From contig NZ_JAGXCY010000024.1 of the NCBI RefSeq assembly GCF_018310695.1, positions 1-64,000 of the forward strand: a stretch of DNA of 64,000 nt, read 5' to 3'. Below the pieces are notes generated by a model. The model saw only the letters and a program-made list of their open reading frames with translations, did no database searches and was not told the origin of the DNA. The position numbers and the translations under genes are program-made. Source of the DNA: Paenibacillus sp. Marseille-Q4541. Its GTDB lineage: Bacteria; Bacillota; Bacilli; Paenibacillales; Paenibacillaceae. Positions 23,244-31,669 of this stretch are shown here, piece by piece. Each line of letters starts with the position of its first letter. The first letter of the stretch is position 1.

Positions 23244-25433
23244 CTATATTCGTTTATAACGATACATTTCGCTATGGTAATCACCAATCTTGTTTCCTAC
23301 CGAAATACCTGCATACATTAAGGCATCCCCGCTGTATACGCCTTCTCCATCTACCGCAGCATAGTCACGTTCAGGATTCAGTCCTTTTAGCTTCAAGCGC
23401 TGAAGAGGAGCATTCGGCTCTGAAAGAACGCGGAAATAAAATACCACTACATCCTCACCATCTGGCGATACAAACATCCATGCAGCTTCATTTCCTTCAA
23501 ACGGATTCAACAGACGATGAAATACGCCAAATTGTACGGTCTTACGAATCTCTTTATACAAGGCTACCTGCTCTTGTACGGTTTGCTTGTCATTCTCTTC
23601 GAACAATGTAAGGTCCAGCTCATAGCCAAAATTACCGGACATCGCGACATGACCTCGGGTTTCAAGGGATGTGCTCCGTCCAACCTGATGATTCGGAACA
23701 GCTGAAATATGAGAACCCATGGAACTAATTGGATATACAAGACTTGTGCCATATTGAATCTTCATCCGGGATACCGCATCCGTATTATCGCTTGTCCATG
23801 TTTGCGGCATATAGTACAGCATTCCTGGATCGAATCTTCCGCCACCGCCTGAACAGCTTTCAAACAGGATGTGCGGGAAACGGGAAGTAATGCGTTCCAT
23901 TACGTCATATAACCCAAGCATGTAGCGGTGAGGCGTTTCTTTCTGTCTCTCTGGCGGCAATAAAGCCGAACCAATTTCGGTCATATTTCGATTCATATCC
24001 CATTTTACATAGGTAATCGGAGCACTTGCCAAAATATCAGATACCATACGAACGATTTCATCCTGTACATCTTTACGGGACATATCGAGAACGAGCTGCT
24101 GTCTGCCTTCCGTACGACGTCTCTCAGGTATGTGCAAGCACCAGTCCGGGTGGTTTCGGTACAGCTCACTATCCGGTGATATCATCTCAGGCTCAAACCA
24201 CAAGCCAAACTGCATCCCCGTTTCTGTCACTCGATGTACAAGGTTGTCCAATCCTTCAGGTAGCTTGTTTTTATCCACAAACCAATCTCCAAGTGAAGAG
24301 TTGTCACTATCCCTGTGACCAAACCAACCATCGTCAAGAACGAACAACTCAATGCCAAGCTCTTTACCTGCACGAGCAATATTTTCAATCTTGTCTGCAG
24401 TAAAGTCAAAATAAGTCGCTTCCCAGTTATTTACGAGAATCGGACGCTCCTGATCGCGATGTTGTCCTCTTGCCAAACGCTCCCGGTAAAGCTTATGGAA
24501 CGTATGAGACATACTGCCTAGACCCTTGTCAGAGTAAACCATAACGACTTCCGGCGTCTGGAAAGATTCACCTGGCTCAAGAATCCAACCAAATTCAAAT
24601 GGGTTGATACCAAGAGACAAACGTGTGGTAGCGAACTGATCCACTTCTGCTTGGGCAATGAAATTACCGCTATATACAAGACTGAATCCGTAAACTTCAC
24701 CCGTGTCTTCTGTTGCATTCGGGCTTAACAACGCTGCAAATGGATTCTGCTGATGACTGCTGGAACCTCGGCGGCTTTCTACACTTTGATTACCAAAAGT
24801 AAGCGGTTTGCGCACAATATGGCGTTCTCTAATCCAAGCCCCTGAAAGCTGCAGCCACTCGTAATTCGCATGCGGAAAATCAATGCTGGCACTTAATGCA
24901 CGCACAATTTCACTTGGGGCATTTCCTGTGTTGATAATTCGAGCAGAACGTGTGAGTGCATCGTACTCATGAAAAGCGGTATATGTCAGCTCTAGGCGGA
25001 TACCAGCAATGGAATCTTCCAATTCCACGATAAGCGTGTCTGCCTCAGAATCCTGCTCCGTGTATGTAGCAGGCAATCCAGATAATGCAGGTTTACCGCT
25101 TACAATTTGGTGACTCTTATACAGAAACTCGGTTACCGTAGAGCCATTAACTTGACGCAATTGAAAAGCTGGATGACGAAAATCACTTGTACCGTATACT
25201 GGATATTCCTGCGGCAAGGTATCAAAGGAAATCGTACGATCTTCGGGTACTGGATTCGGGCTAAAAGAGGCACGTTCCTGACGAACGTGCAGCCAGCTTA
25301 AATCGTTATCGCGTAATTTTTTACCATAGTATAACTGTGTCAAATGACCTGTAGGTAAAGTGTGAAATATATAACTCGAACTTTTCGTTTGTAAATGGAA
25401 TAATTGCTTTTCTTCATTATAAAAAATGGCCAT
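23244..25433 (-). CDS. aga: Alpha-galactosidase, GH36
   Basis: This is a 729-residue glycoside hydrolase family 36 enzyme that removes alpha-1,6-galactose from melibiose, raffinose and related oligosaccharides. Its length equals that of Geobacillus AgaA/AgaB. The N-terminal beta-sandwich (1-330) is followed by a TIM barrel with the nucleophile D479 in YVKWDMNR and the acid/base D549 in WTSDNTD; LFVLDDGWFG and LWFEPEMISPDS are further barrel motifs. No signal peptide, so it is cytoplasmic and needs an importer for its substrate that is not in the window. A candidate catabolite-repression site lies just upstream. Confidence 0.93.
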   Translation of the reverse strand: MAIFYNEEKQLFHLQTKSSSYIFHTLPTGHLTQLYYGKKLRDNDLSWLHVRQERASFSPNPVPEDRTISFDTLPQEYPVYGTSDFRHPAFQLRQVNGSTVTEFLYKSHQIVSGKPALSGLPATYTEQDSEADTLIVELEDSIAGIRLELTYTAFHEYDALTRSARIINTGNAPSEIVRALSASIDFPHANYEWLQLSGAWIRERHIVRKPLTFGNQSVESRRGSSSHQQNPFAALLSPNATEDTGEVYGFSLVYSGNFIAQAEVDQFATTRLSLGINPFEFGWILEPGESFQTPEVVMVYSDKGLGSMSHTFHKLYRERLARGQHRDQERPILVNNWEATYFDFTADKIENIARAGKELGIELFVLDDGWFGHRDSDNSSLGDWFVDKNKLPEGLDNLVHRVTETGMQFGLWFEPEMISPDSELYRNHPDWCLHIPERRRTEGRQQLVLDMSRKDVQDEIVRMVSDILASAPITYVKWDMNRNMTEIGSALLPPERQKETPHRYMLGLYDVMERITSRFPHILFESCSGGGGRFDPGMLYYMPQTWTSDNTDAVSRMKIQYGTSLVYPISSMGSHISAVPNHQVGRSTSLETRGHVAMSGNFGYELDLTLFEENDKQTVQEQVALYKEIRKTVQFGVFHRLLNPFEGNEAAWMFVSPDGEDVVVFYFRVLSEPNAPLQRLKLKGLNPERDYAAVDGEGVYSGDALMYAGISVGNKIGDYHSEMYRYKRI

Positions 25434-25459
25434 GTTATTTACTCACTCCCATGTCTATT

Positions 25460-25473
25460 TAATAGCGCTTTCA
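25460..25473 (-). promoter_or_regulatory. Candidate cre (CcpA) site before the alpha-galactosidase
   Basis: On the minus strand TGAAAGCGCTATTA differs from TGWAANCGNTNWCA at one position. It lies 27 bases before the start codon, suggesting a roadblock type of repression by CcpA. Confidence 0.5.
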
Positions 25474-25681
25474 AATGATTCAGTCAAAAATGCATATGAC
25501 GTTCTCTTCACAGTATAGGAGTGGACCGTTTCAAATGCAATGCACTATCTTCGCCTTCTGATCTCGTCCGAATCTAAAATAAGTACCAAATGAAAGGTGG
25601 TTGATGTGAGAACTATCCAACATACAAAATCGTTACAAAACCATGATGGAATGTACCCAATCTAGTCCATAAAAAAGGCAT

Positions 25682-25725
25682 AGCAAAAGAGCGTACAGCA
25701 CTGCAATGCTGTACGCTCTTTTGCT
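25682..25725 (-). terminator. Terminator of mazEF
   Basis: AGCAAAAGAGCGTACAGCA with its exact complement forms a 19-pair stem around a short loop. It starts 4 bases after the mazF stop. The minus-strand exit is only moderately T-rich. Confidence 0.8.
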
Positions 25726-25728
25726 CAC

Positions 25729-26079
25729 TTAGAAATCGATCAAGCCGAGACTGATCTGAAGCGATTCATTAACAAGCTTCATCGTCTCATCATCCAGATG
25801 AGTAATCTTGTCAGTGAGACGCTGCTTATCAATGGTCCGAATCTGCTCAAGCAGAACGACAGAATCCCGATCAAAACCATGCGCTTCGGCATCAATTTCT
25901 ACGTGGGTCGGCAATTTAGCCTTCTGAATCTGCGCCGTAATGGCTGCAACGATGCAGGTTGGGCTGAAACGATTGCCGATATCATTCTGGATCACAAGCA
26001 CCGGTCTGACTCCCCCTTGCTCGGAACCGACAACGGGTGAAAGATCCGCAAAAAAAACGTCGCCGCGTTTTACGATCAA
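25729..26079 (-). CDS. ndoA: MazF-type toxin endoribonuclease (EndoA)
   Basis: This is a 116-residue sequence-specific mRNA endonuclease of the MazF/PemK family (Bacillus EndoA, 116 residues). Motifs: VKRGDVFFADLSPVVGSEQGGVRPVLVIQND at the start and TCIVAAITAQIQKAKLPTHVEI, with LLEQIRTIDKQRL later. The TTG start follows AGCGGGG within the end of mazE. It forms an operon with the antitoxin gene 3 bases upstream, and alr lies further upstream as in Bacillus subtilis. Confidence 0.95.
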   Translation of the reverse strand: MIVKRGDVFFADLSPVVGSEQGGVRPVLVIQNDIGNRFSPTCIVAAITAQIQKAKLPTHVEIDAEAHGFDRDSVVLLEQIRTIDKQRLTDKITHLDDETMKLVNESLQISLGLIDF

Positions 26080-26082
26080 TGT

Positions 26083-26364
26083 TTACACCCCGCTCACTAA
26101 GCGGCCCAGAGTGCTGTCTGCATCATCCTCCGCGTGAAAGGCTTCGGAAGCCATGGTCAAATTAATTTTGGCCATTTCCATGTAGCCACGCTGCATTGAT
26201 TCTCGGATATAACGCTTTTTACGTTCCGTCAAATACAGCTTCATAGCCTGCCTAATAAATTCACTGCGGTTCGAATTTTCCATTGCTACGATACCATCAA
26301 CTTCCTGCAAAAGATGATCTGGCAAACTGATCATAATCCGTTTGGTGTTCTGTACATTGGTCAA
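26083..26364 (-). CDS. ndoAI: EndoAI antitoxin (ribbon-helix-helix)
   Basis: This is the antitoxin of EndoA, predicted 93 residues, as in Bacillus subtilis. The ribbon-helix-helix DNA-binding domain is at the N-terminus (KRIMISLPDHLLQEVDGIVAMENSNRSEFIRQA); the C-terminal part MQRGYMEMAKINLTMASEAFHAEDDADSTLGRLVSGV wraps the toxin. The TTG start at 26364 is chosen since a GGGGGTGGA site lies upstream; the frame opens earlier. Confidence 0.93.
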   Translation of the reverse strand: MTNVQNTKRIMISLPDHLLQEVDGIVAMENSNRSEFIRQAMKLYLTERKKRYIRESMQRGYMEMAKINLTMASEAFHAEDDADSTLGRLVSGV

Positions 26365-26583
26365 GTCTCTTCCACCCCCACACAAAACCTACGCCACTGT
26401 GAACCAGTATAACGTTATTTCAGGAAATTTATACAAGAGGATATATATGCCCCGCGTATATCAAGTATGCATTACTCATTATAAACGGTATAAACCCATA
26501 CGTACATCATCCATTTTAGATATCTACACAATTCGTGGGCTTTAGACGAAAATCCTCTTTCCTCACAAAAAATTTCCCGAAAC

Positions 26584-27765
26584 TTAGTTTAGCAGTGAGT
26601 TGACTCGAGAGATGACTTGCCCGCCCCGTATATAGATACGCGGGACGCGATTTGCAAGCATGCACAAAACTTCATAGTTAATCGTATCAATCTTCGATGC
26701 CAGCTCATCGGCAGTAATGATACTGCCCATTTGCTGACCGATGATAACAACCTCTTCACCAGCTTTAATTTCTTCTTTATCATCTAAAGTTTGCAAAGAC
26801 ACCATACACTGATCCATACAAATCGTACCAACGACAGGGACGCGTTTGCCGCGTATTAAGACTTCTGTCTTACCGGTCAGCATTCGGGAATATCCGTCTC
26901 CATAACCGATAGGAAGCGTTCCAATCCTCTCTTCTTCTGAAGAGAAGTACCTGGTTCCGTAACTAATGCCCCAATGTTCGGGAACATTTTTTACATAAAC
27001 TAGCTTTGATTTGAGCGTCAGCACTGGGAGTAAATGAACATTCTGGTGATCTACTTCGTCCGATGGGTACAGTCCGTAAAGACTAATCCCCACTCGCACC
27101 ATATTTGGAGAGAGGGACGGAGTATCGATCGCAGCAGCACTATTACCCGTATGTATGATCGGGAGCCTATAACCTAAATCCCGCAGCGCGCTAGTCACAT
27201 CCATAAACCGTTGATATTGCATCAGTGTATAGCTTTTTTCTTCTTCATCCGCCTTGGCAAAATGGGTATAAGCTCCTTCGAGTTCAACATAAGAAAGACG
27301 TGACAGGCGACGTAAAACCTGTTCAGCATCATTCGTAGTAATGACCCCTAGACGGCCCATTCCACTGTCAATTTTTAAATGCACTTTCAGCTTGCGTATG
27401 TCTTCGGAAGGAGTAAGGGATTCAATTCTAGAGATCACTTCCTCACTGAATACCGTTACCGTAATATCATAACGATATGCAACCTCTATCCCTTCCGGTG
27501 GTGTATATCCCAGTATAAGTATAGGTGTGCTTATACCTGCCCTACGCAGTTCTAGAGCTTCGTCAAGAAAAGCGACGTTAAGATAGTCAACTCCTATCTT
27601 TTCCAGTTCCTTCGCTATTTCTACAGCTCCATGTCCGTAGGCATTCGCCTTAACACAAGCACTGAATAACACATCTTTAGGCAAAGTCTTACGAAAAACA
27701 TCTACATTATGTCTTAAATGATCCAAGTTAATTTCAGCTTGGGTCGGGCGATACTGTCCTTCCAC
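26584..27765 (-). CDS. alr: Alanine racemase
   Basis: This is a PLP-dependent racemase that makes D-alanine for peptidoglycan (393 residues). The PLP lysine is in CVKANAYGHGAVEIAKEL near residue 39, and the catalytic tyrosine is in the SYGTRYF segment near residue 280 (family Tyr265). Other motifs: VHLKIDSGMGRLG and GTICMDQCMV. GTG start follows GGAAGGTGA. In the expected place upstream of mazEF, matching Bacillus subtilis (alr-ndoAI-ndoA). Confidence 0.95.
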   Translation of the reverse strand: MEGQYRPTQAEINLDHLRHNVDVFRKTLPKDVLFSACVKANAYGHGAVEIAKELEKIGVDYLNVAFLDEALELRRAGISTPILILGYTPPEGIEVAYRYDITVTVFSEEVISRIESLTPSEDIRKLKVHLKIDSGMGRLGVITTNDAEQVLRRLSRLSYVELEGAYTHFAKADEEEKSYTLMQYQRFMDVTSALRDLGYRLPIIHTGNSAAAIDTPSLSPNMVRVGISLYGLYPSDEVDHQNVHLLPVLTLKSKLVYVKNVPEHWGISYGTRYFSSEEERIGTLPIGYGDGYSRMLTGKTEVLIRGKRVPVVGTICMDQCMVSLQTLDDKEEIKAGEEVVIIGQQMGSIITADELASKIDTINYEVLCMLANRVPRIYIRGGQVISRVNSLLN

Positions 27766-27935
27766 CCTTAGTCACCTTCCCTGATTTCATTTCCATGCGA
27801 GCAATAAACTAATGGTATGCGAGAGAAAGTCCACTGTCAAATCCCTGTGACTAAGGTATTCCTATAAGTTAAAGGAATTGGAATACGTTTTATTGACATA
27901 TTCGACGTAATGCCTCATTTTGCCTACATTCAGCG

Positions 27936-28008
27936 GATAAAAAAAGAGGCGAACAGCCGTGTAATTTACGGAAAATGACTCCGTAAATGATCGGTATCCG
28001 CCTGTCTC
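27936..28008 (-). terminator. Terminator after the YdcC-like lipoprotein gene
   Basis: On the minus strand a nested stem has GGCG/CGCC outside and ATTTACGG/CCGTAAAT inside, followed by TTTTTTT (27934-27943 region). Confidence 0.75.
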
Positions 28009-28013
28009 ATATA

Positions 28014-29216
28014 TCATTTACCCGATTGGTCCTGCATAGAAGCGGCGATTTGTACCATTTCTGCAACAGGTAGATTATCGCTCGTAATTCGGTACTCCAT
28101 TCCCTCATCAAACCACGTCAATGTTTGTGGTAAATCCGTGGTCATCATACCAATGGTGAATCCAAGATCTACTGGCGTCGTAGCCGCATAGGAAGAAGCA
28201 CGGTCTTGAGGTCTTGCTTCAATGATAGTGTAATTATATGTTCCTTCATATCGCAACATGACTGCATAATCATCTGCTGTTTCCATAATCGTCGGCTCAT
28301 CTTTCATGTTTACACCATTCGGAAGATACGTTGGTTCGATGACCCCAAAGTCTCCAAGTTCGCTACTCGCTTCCTCTTCCTCCGCCCCAGGTGCAAGTGT
28401 CGCACTGTCATCAGGATCTACTTCCCCTCCAACTTCGTCACCCGGTTGACCTCCTTGAGGCTGATCGGGTTGATCAGAACCCTGATCTTTATCACCAGAC
28501 TCAGGAACAGTTACTTCCGGAGTATTTACATCCTCATTAATGGTAGATGTGTTTCCTTCTTCAGGAGTGGTATTTTGGCCTGCACCAGTGGACATATTTC
28601 TCTGCATATCAAAAGATTCTTTTTCAAATTTCGTACCAAATTCAAACTTATCAAATTTAACATCTACGACTACATTCGCGTTCGCATCAGATACGGCGAC
28701 ATGCTTTGGTGAATAGTTTTCTTTATCGAGCCAAATTTTCTGGCGGACAAGAGAATGTGTGTTGTAATTAGCTGCTACGTCAAATACATAGCTGTCATCT
28801 TCATCTGCAAACTGACGGGCATTGTCACCAACAATGCTGCGGACAAGTGTTTCATATAAGTAGACTTGGCCTTGATCGTCTGGCCAATTGCTTTGAAAAC
28901 GGAAGCTTTTGTTGAGACTTGGTGTAAGGACAAACACCCCATCATCATTACGAAGAACAATTTGAGTAATATTTTTCTTAGCATTCGTTAAAGCGATTCG
29001 GTAATAAGAAGGTTTTTGATGCCATACTTCCACTTTGTATTCCTGAGGTGTTTCACCAGAATAGAGAGTCATTACACCCGAACCCTGGTAACTTTCAAGA
29101 TCACCTACGACCTCGTTCAAATCTTTTACTACTGACTCTGCATCCTTTGGTCCACAAGCCGTAAGCAGACCTGAAAAGCACAGTACCATGGCAATTATCC
29201 ATGATATCCGGCGCAT
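28014..29216 (-). CDS. ydcC: YdcC/LolA-like lipoprotein
   Basis: A 400-residue secreted lipoprotein: hydrophobic signal ending in the lipobox LTAC after MRRISWIIAMVLCFSG. The first domain (about residues 25-230) resembles the LolA-like lipoprotein-carrier fold of YdcC (DLNEVVGDLESYQGSGVMTLYSGE, YRIALTNAKKNITQIVLRNDDGVFVLTP). A low-complexity linker rich in P, D, G, T and Q covers about 235-305, then a C-terminal domain of about 95 residues (LPNGVNMKDEPTIMETADDYAVM...). The start at 29216 follows AAAGGGGATG. Upstream neighbour of alr, as in Bacillus subtilis. Role in Bacillus: probably envelope/spore assembly; unproven. Confidence 0.8.
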   Translation of the reverse strand: MRRISWIIAMVLCFSGLLTACGPKDAESVVKDLNEVVGDLESYQGSGVMTLYSGETPQEYKVEVWHQKPSYYRIALTNAKKNITQIVLRNDDGVFVLTPSLNKSFRFQSNWPDDQGQVYLYETLVRSIVGDNARQFADEDDSYVFDVAANYNTHSLVRQKIWLDKENYSPKHVAVSDANANVVVDVKFDKFEFGTKFEKESFDMQRNMSTGAGQNTTPEEGNTSTINEDVNTPEVTVPESGDKDQGSDQPDQPQGGQPGDEVGGEVDPDDSATLAPGAEEEEASSELGDFGVIEPTYLPNGVNMKDEPTIMETADDYAVMLRYEGTYNYTIIEARPQDRASSYAATTPVDLGFTIGMMTTDLPQTLTWFDEGMEYRITSDNLPVAEMVQIAASMQDQSGK

Positions 29217-29435
29217 GACATCATCCCCTTTAACACTGATTTCAACTGATTGATACATGTTTATGAGGGACTTGTTCGATTTATGCAGACTAGCCTGACA
29301 AGCATAAAAACAATATTTATAGATAAAGAAAAGACAACACAAAAAAGCCCCAGCCTTCTAGTTCAGAAAGTGAGACTTATTTGATACACACTACCCAGAA
29401 ACCATCATCAATAATGTCCTAAGTTCATCCATTAT

Positions 29436-30002
29436 TTATCCGTTCATATCTTCCTGTTTCGGAACAAGTTTAAAAATTTCTTCTGATTCCATCGCATCAA
29501 TTAATCGGTTGAGCCACTTATAATAAGCAACGGCTTCCTCCATCTTTTGCTTGTCTATAGATAGAATTGGGTACAAATATTCATCCTCGGCATGTTCACT
29601 CAAGAGCCGGTTCAGCTCTTCAATCGCTTTTTTAAAAGAAAGGAGATTACTCTCCGCTGCTTGTCTCCATTTAAGTGTAAAATAATCCGTAAAAGTTTGA
29701 TGCCAGTCGTATTCCACTTCATACTGATCTTTGCGGGAACCTTTGCTCCACACCTTGTTTACCATTTGTAGATCAAGAAGGTTACGTACACTGGTACTCA
29801 TACTCGTCTTGCTCATTTCCATTTCTCTGCCCATCTCATCAAGCGTCATCGGTTTATCAGCAAAAAAGAGCAGTCCATACAGATGTCCGGCAGAAGAGGT
29901 AAGACCGTACAATTCCATATTTTTCCCCACCGTTTGTATGACACGCTTACGAATATTCATTATTTTTGCCTGTTGTTCTTCGTTTAATTGGTCCAAGCTC
30001 AT
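29436..30002 (-). CDS. GbsR-type MarR-like regulator of glycine betaine genes
   Basis: This is a 188-residue MarR-like protein of the GbsR/OpcR group, which senses choline or osmolyte precursors in Bacillus. The winged helix includes LYGLTSSAGHLYGLLFFADKPMTLDEMGREMEMSKTSMSTSVRNLLDLQMV, with the family signature SxGRxxGLLF-like SAGHLYGLLF. The C-terminal helical part mediates dimerisation. The ATG follows GGGAGG. It diverges from the osmoprotectant importer, whose promoter region contains an inverted repeat that would be its likely target. The evidence for choline sensing is by family only. Confidence 0.82.
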   Translation of the reverse strand: MSLDQLNEEQQAKIMNIRKRVIQTVGKNMELYGLTSSAGHLYGLLFFADKPMTLDEMGREMEMSKTSMSTSVRNLLDLQMVNKVWSKGSRKDQYEVEYDWHQTFTDYFTLKWRQAAESNLLSFKKAIEELNRLLSEHAEDEYLYPILSIDKQKMEEAVAYYKWLNRLIDAMESEEIFKLVPKQEDMNG

Positions 30003-30310
30003 GCTTGCAACCTCCCATTCTACCTTAATCCTTCAACTTTCATTTATAAAAACGCTTACTGGTTTGATTTTTTATTTATATAACCTCATGATTTTAACCC
30101 TATGAACTGAATCATAAAAGAAATACTTTAAGGACAATCTATATTTACATTGAGAAAAATTGAGGAATCGATACCTAGATCACATTTTATTTTGAAATGA
30201 CATGATCTATTTTAAAAAAAGCCATATGAAAAGTAAAGATGTCAAATCCGTAGCTAAATGCCAGAAAACCAAGAATACTTAAGGAATTATACGTATTTTC
30301 CGTGTATTCA

Positions 30311-30350
30311 ATCCGTACAGTTTTTTCTGTACAAACTATACATACGGAAT
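30311..30350. promoter_or_regulatory. Inverted repeats upstream of opu promoter, candidate GbsR operator
   Basis: GTACAG-tttttt-CTGTAC at 30315-30332 is a perfect palindrome, nested in CCGTA...TACGG. It ends a few bases before the -35 of the opu promoter. A GbsR-type regulator gene diverges here, so it is a natural candidate operator, but no experimental consensus was available to me. Confidence 0.45.
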
Positions 30351-30356
30351 ATACAA

Positions 30357-30385
30357 TTGAAACTATAGTACAATTTTGTTACAAT
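30357..30385 (+). promoter_or_regulatory. Sigma-A promoter of the opu operon
   Basis: TTGAAA (30357-30362) and TACAAT (30380-30385) are 17 bases apart, 66 bases before the start codon. Confidence 0.75.
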
Positions 30386-30451
30386 GGCAAAGGCTAATGT
30401 TCAAAAATAGGCTACACGAGCTTATATAGTTCTTAAAAAAGGAGTGTAAGC

Positions 30452-31669
30452 ATGACCATACTGGAAGTAAAAAATGTTAGCAAACTGTTTGGTCCTGGCG
30501 CTCAAGAGGGAGTAAAGCTTCTTGAACAAGGTTGGGACAAGAAGCGTCTGGCCAAAGAGAAAAATATTACGGTCGGCGTAAATCAAGTCAACATGGAAAT
30601 CAAGCAAGGAGAAATCTTTGTCATTATGGGGTTGTCCGGTAGTGGTAAGTCTACGCTCGTTCGTATGCTAAATCGCTTAATTGAGCCTACCTCTGGAGAA
30701 ATACTCGTTCACGGGAAAGACCTTCGCAAAATGAATAAAGAGCAGCTGCGTAAAGTACGCAGAGAAACCATCAGCATGGTGTTCCAAAGCTTTGCTCTTC
30801 TACCTCACCGGACGGTTCTCGATAACGTGGAATATGGTCTGGAAATTCAAAAAGTAGACAAATCAATACGTACACAAAAAGCAAAAGAAGCACTTGAACT
30901 TGTTGGACTCAAGGGCTGGGAAGATAAACTTCCAAGCGAACTTAGTGGTGGGATGCAGCAGCGTGTCGGTCTGGCGCGTGCCCTCGCAAACGACCCTGAA
31001 GTAATGCTCATGGATGAGGCCTTCAGTGCACTTGACCCGCTGATTCGCCGTGACATGCAAGATGAGCTGCTTGAGCTACAAGAACGCATGCAAAAAACGA
31101 TCATCTTCATTACTCATGATTTGGATGAAGCTCTTCGTATCGGTGACCGAATTGCTCTCATGAAAGATGGAGCGGTTGAACAAATTGGTACACCAGAAGA
31201 AATCATGATTCAACCTGCTAACTCATTTGTAGCTCGTTTCGTTGAGGATGTGGATTTGTCCAAAGTACTCACTGCATCTCATGTGATGCTTAGACCCGAG
31301 ACAATCACACTAGATCGCGGTCCGCGTGTAGCACTCGAACTTATGCGTGAGCGTGGGATTTCTAACCTGTTCGTAATCGACCGTATGAAGAAATTACTTG
31401 GTGTTATTACAGCAGAAGATGCAGCTCGTGCTTTTAAAGAAGGAAAAACAATTCAAGATATTCTCATCACAGATGGACCTCAAGTACCACCTGAAACGAT
31501 GATGAATGATCTATTCGAAATTACAAGCTCTGCCAAAGTTCCTGTTGCCGTTGTTGGTGAAAATGGAAGGCTAGTAGGTGTCATCGTAAGAGGCGCGCTT
31601 CTAGGTGCACTTGGCGGCGAAGTTACAACGAAGGAGGAACCATCTAATGCCGAAGTTACCCATAGCTGA
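30452..31669 (+). CDS. opuAA: Glycine betaine ABC transporter ATPase with CBS pair (OpuAA/ProV)
   Basis: This is the ATPase of an osmoprotectant importer (405 residues). Motifs: Walker A GLSGSGKST, Q-loop MVFQSFALLPHRTVLDN, signature LSGGMQQRVGLARAL, Walker B VMLMDEAFSALDPLIR, H-loop FITHDLDEAL. Two CBS domains follow (about 275-390; LMRERGISNLFVIDRMKKLLGVIT, VPVAVVGENGRLVGVI), which sense ionic strength in OpuA systems. The start follows AAAAGGAGTG. The next gene overlaps the end by 23 bases. Confidence 0.95.
   Translation: MTILEVKNVSKLFGPGAQEGVKLLEQGWDKKRLAKEKNITVGVNQVNMEIKQGEIFVIMGLSGSGKSTLVRMLNRLIEPTSGEILVHGKDLRKMNKEQLRKVRRETISMVFQSFALLPHRTVLDNVEYGLEIQKVDKSIRTQKAKEALELVGLKGWEDKLPSELSGGMQQRVGLARALANDPEVMLMDEAFSALDPLIRRDMQDELLELQERMQKTIIFITHDLDEALRIGDRIALMKDGAVEQIGTPEEIMIQPANSFVARFVEDVDLSKVLTASHVMLRPETITLDRGPRVALELMRERGISNLFVIDRMKKLLGVITAEDAARAFKEGKTIQDILITDGPQVPPETMMNDLFEITSSAKVPVAVVGENGRLVGVIVRGALLGALGGEVTTKEEPSNAEVTHS

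Larger units (their letters stand above)
30003..30451. other. Divergent control region between gbsR-like gene and opu operon
   Basis: 449 bases with no gene. It holds the opu promoter and an inverted repeat (both listed). The part next to the regulator (30003-30290) is AT-rich and shows no clear further motif. Confidence 0.6.

Noticed and set aside
28206..28712. Plus-strand frame opposite the YdcC-like gene
   Set aside because: Shadow of the lipoprotein gene with its D/T/P-rich linker; no ribosome site.
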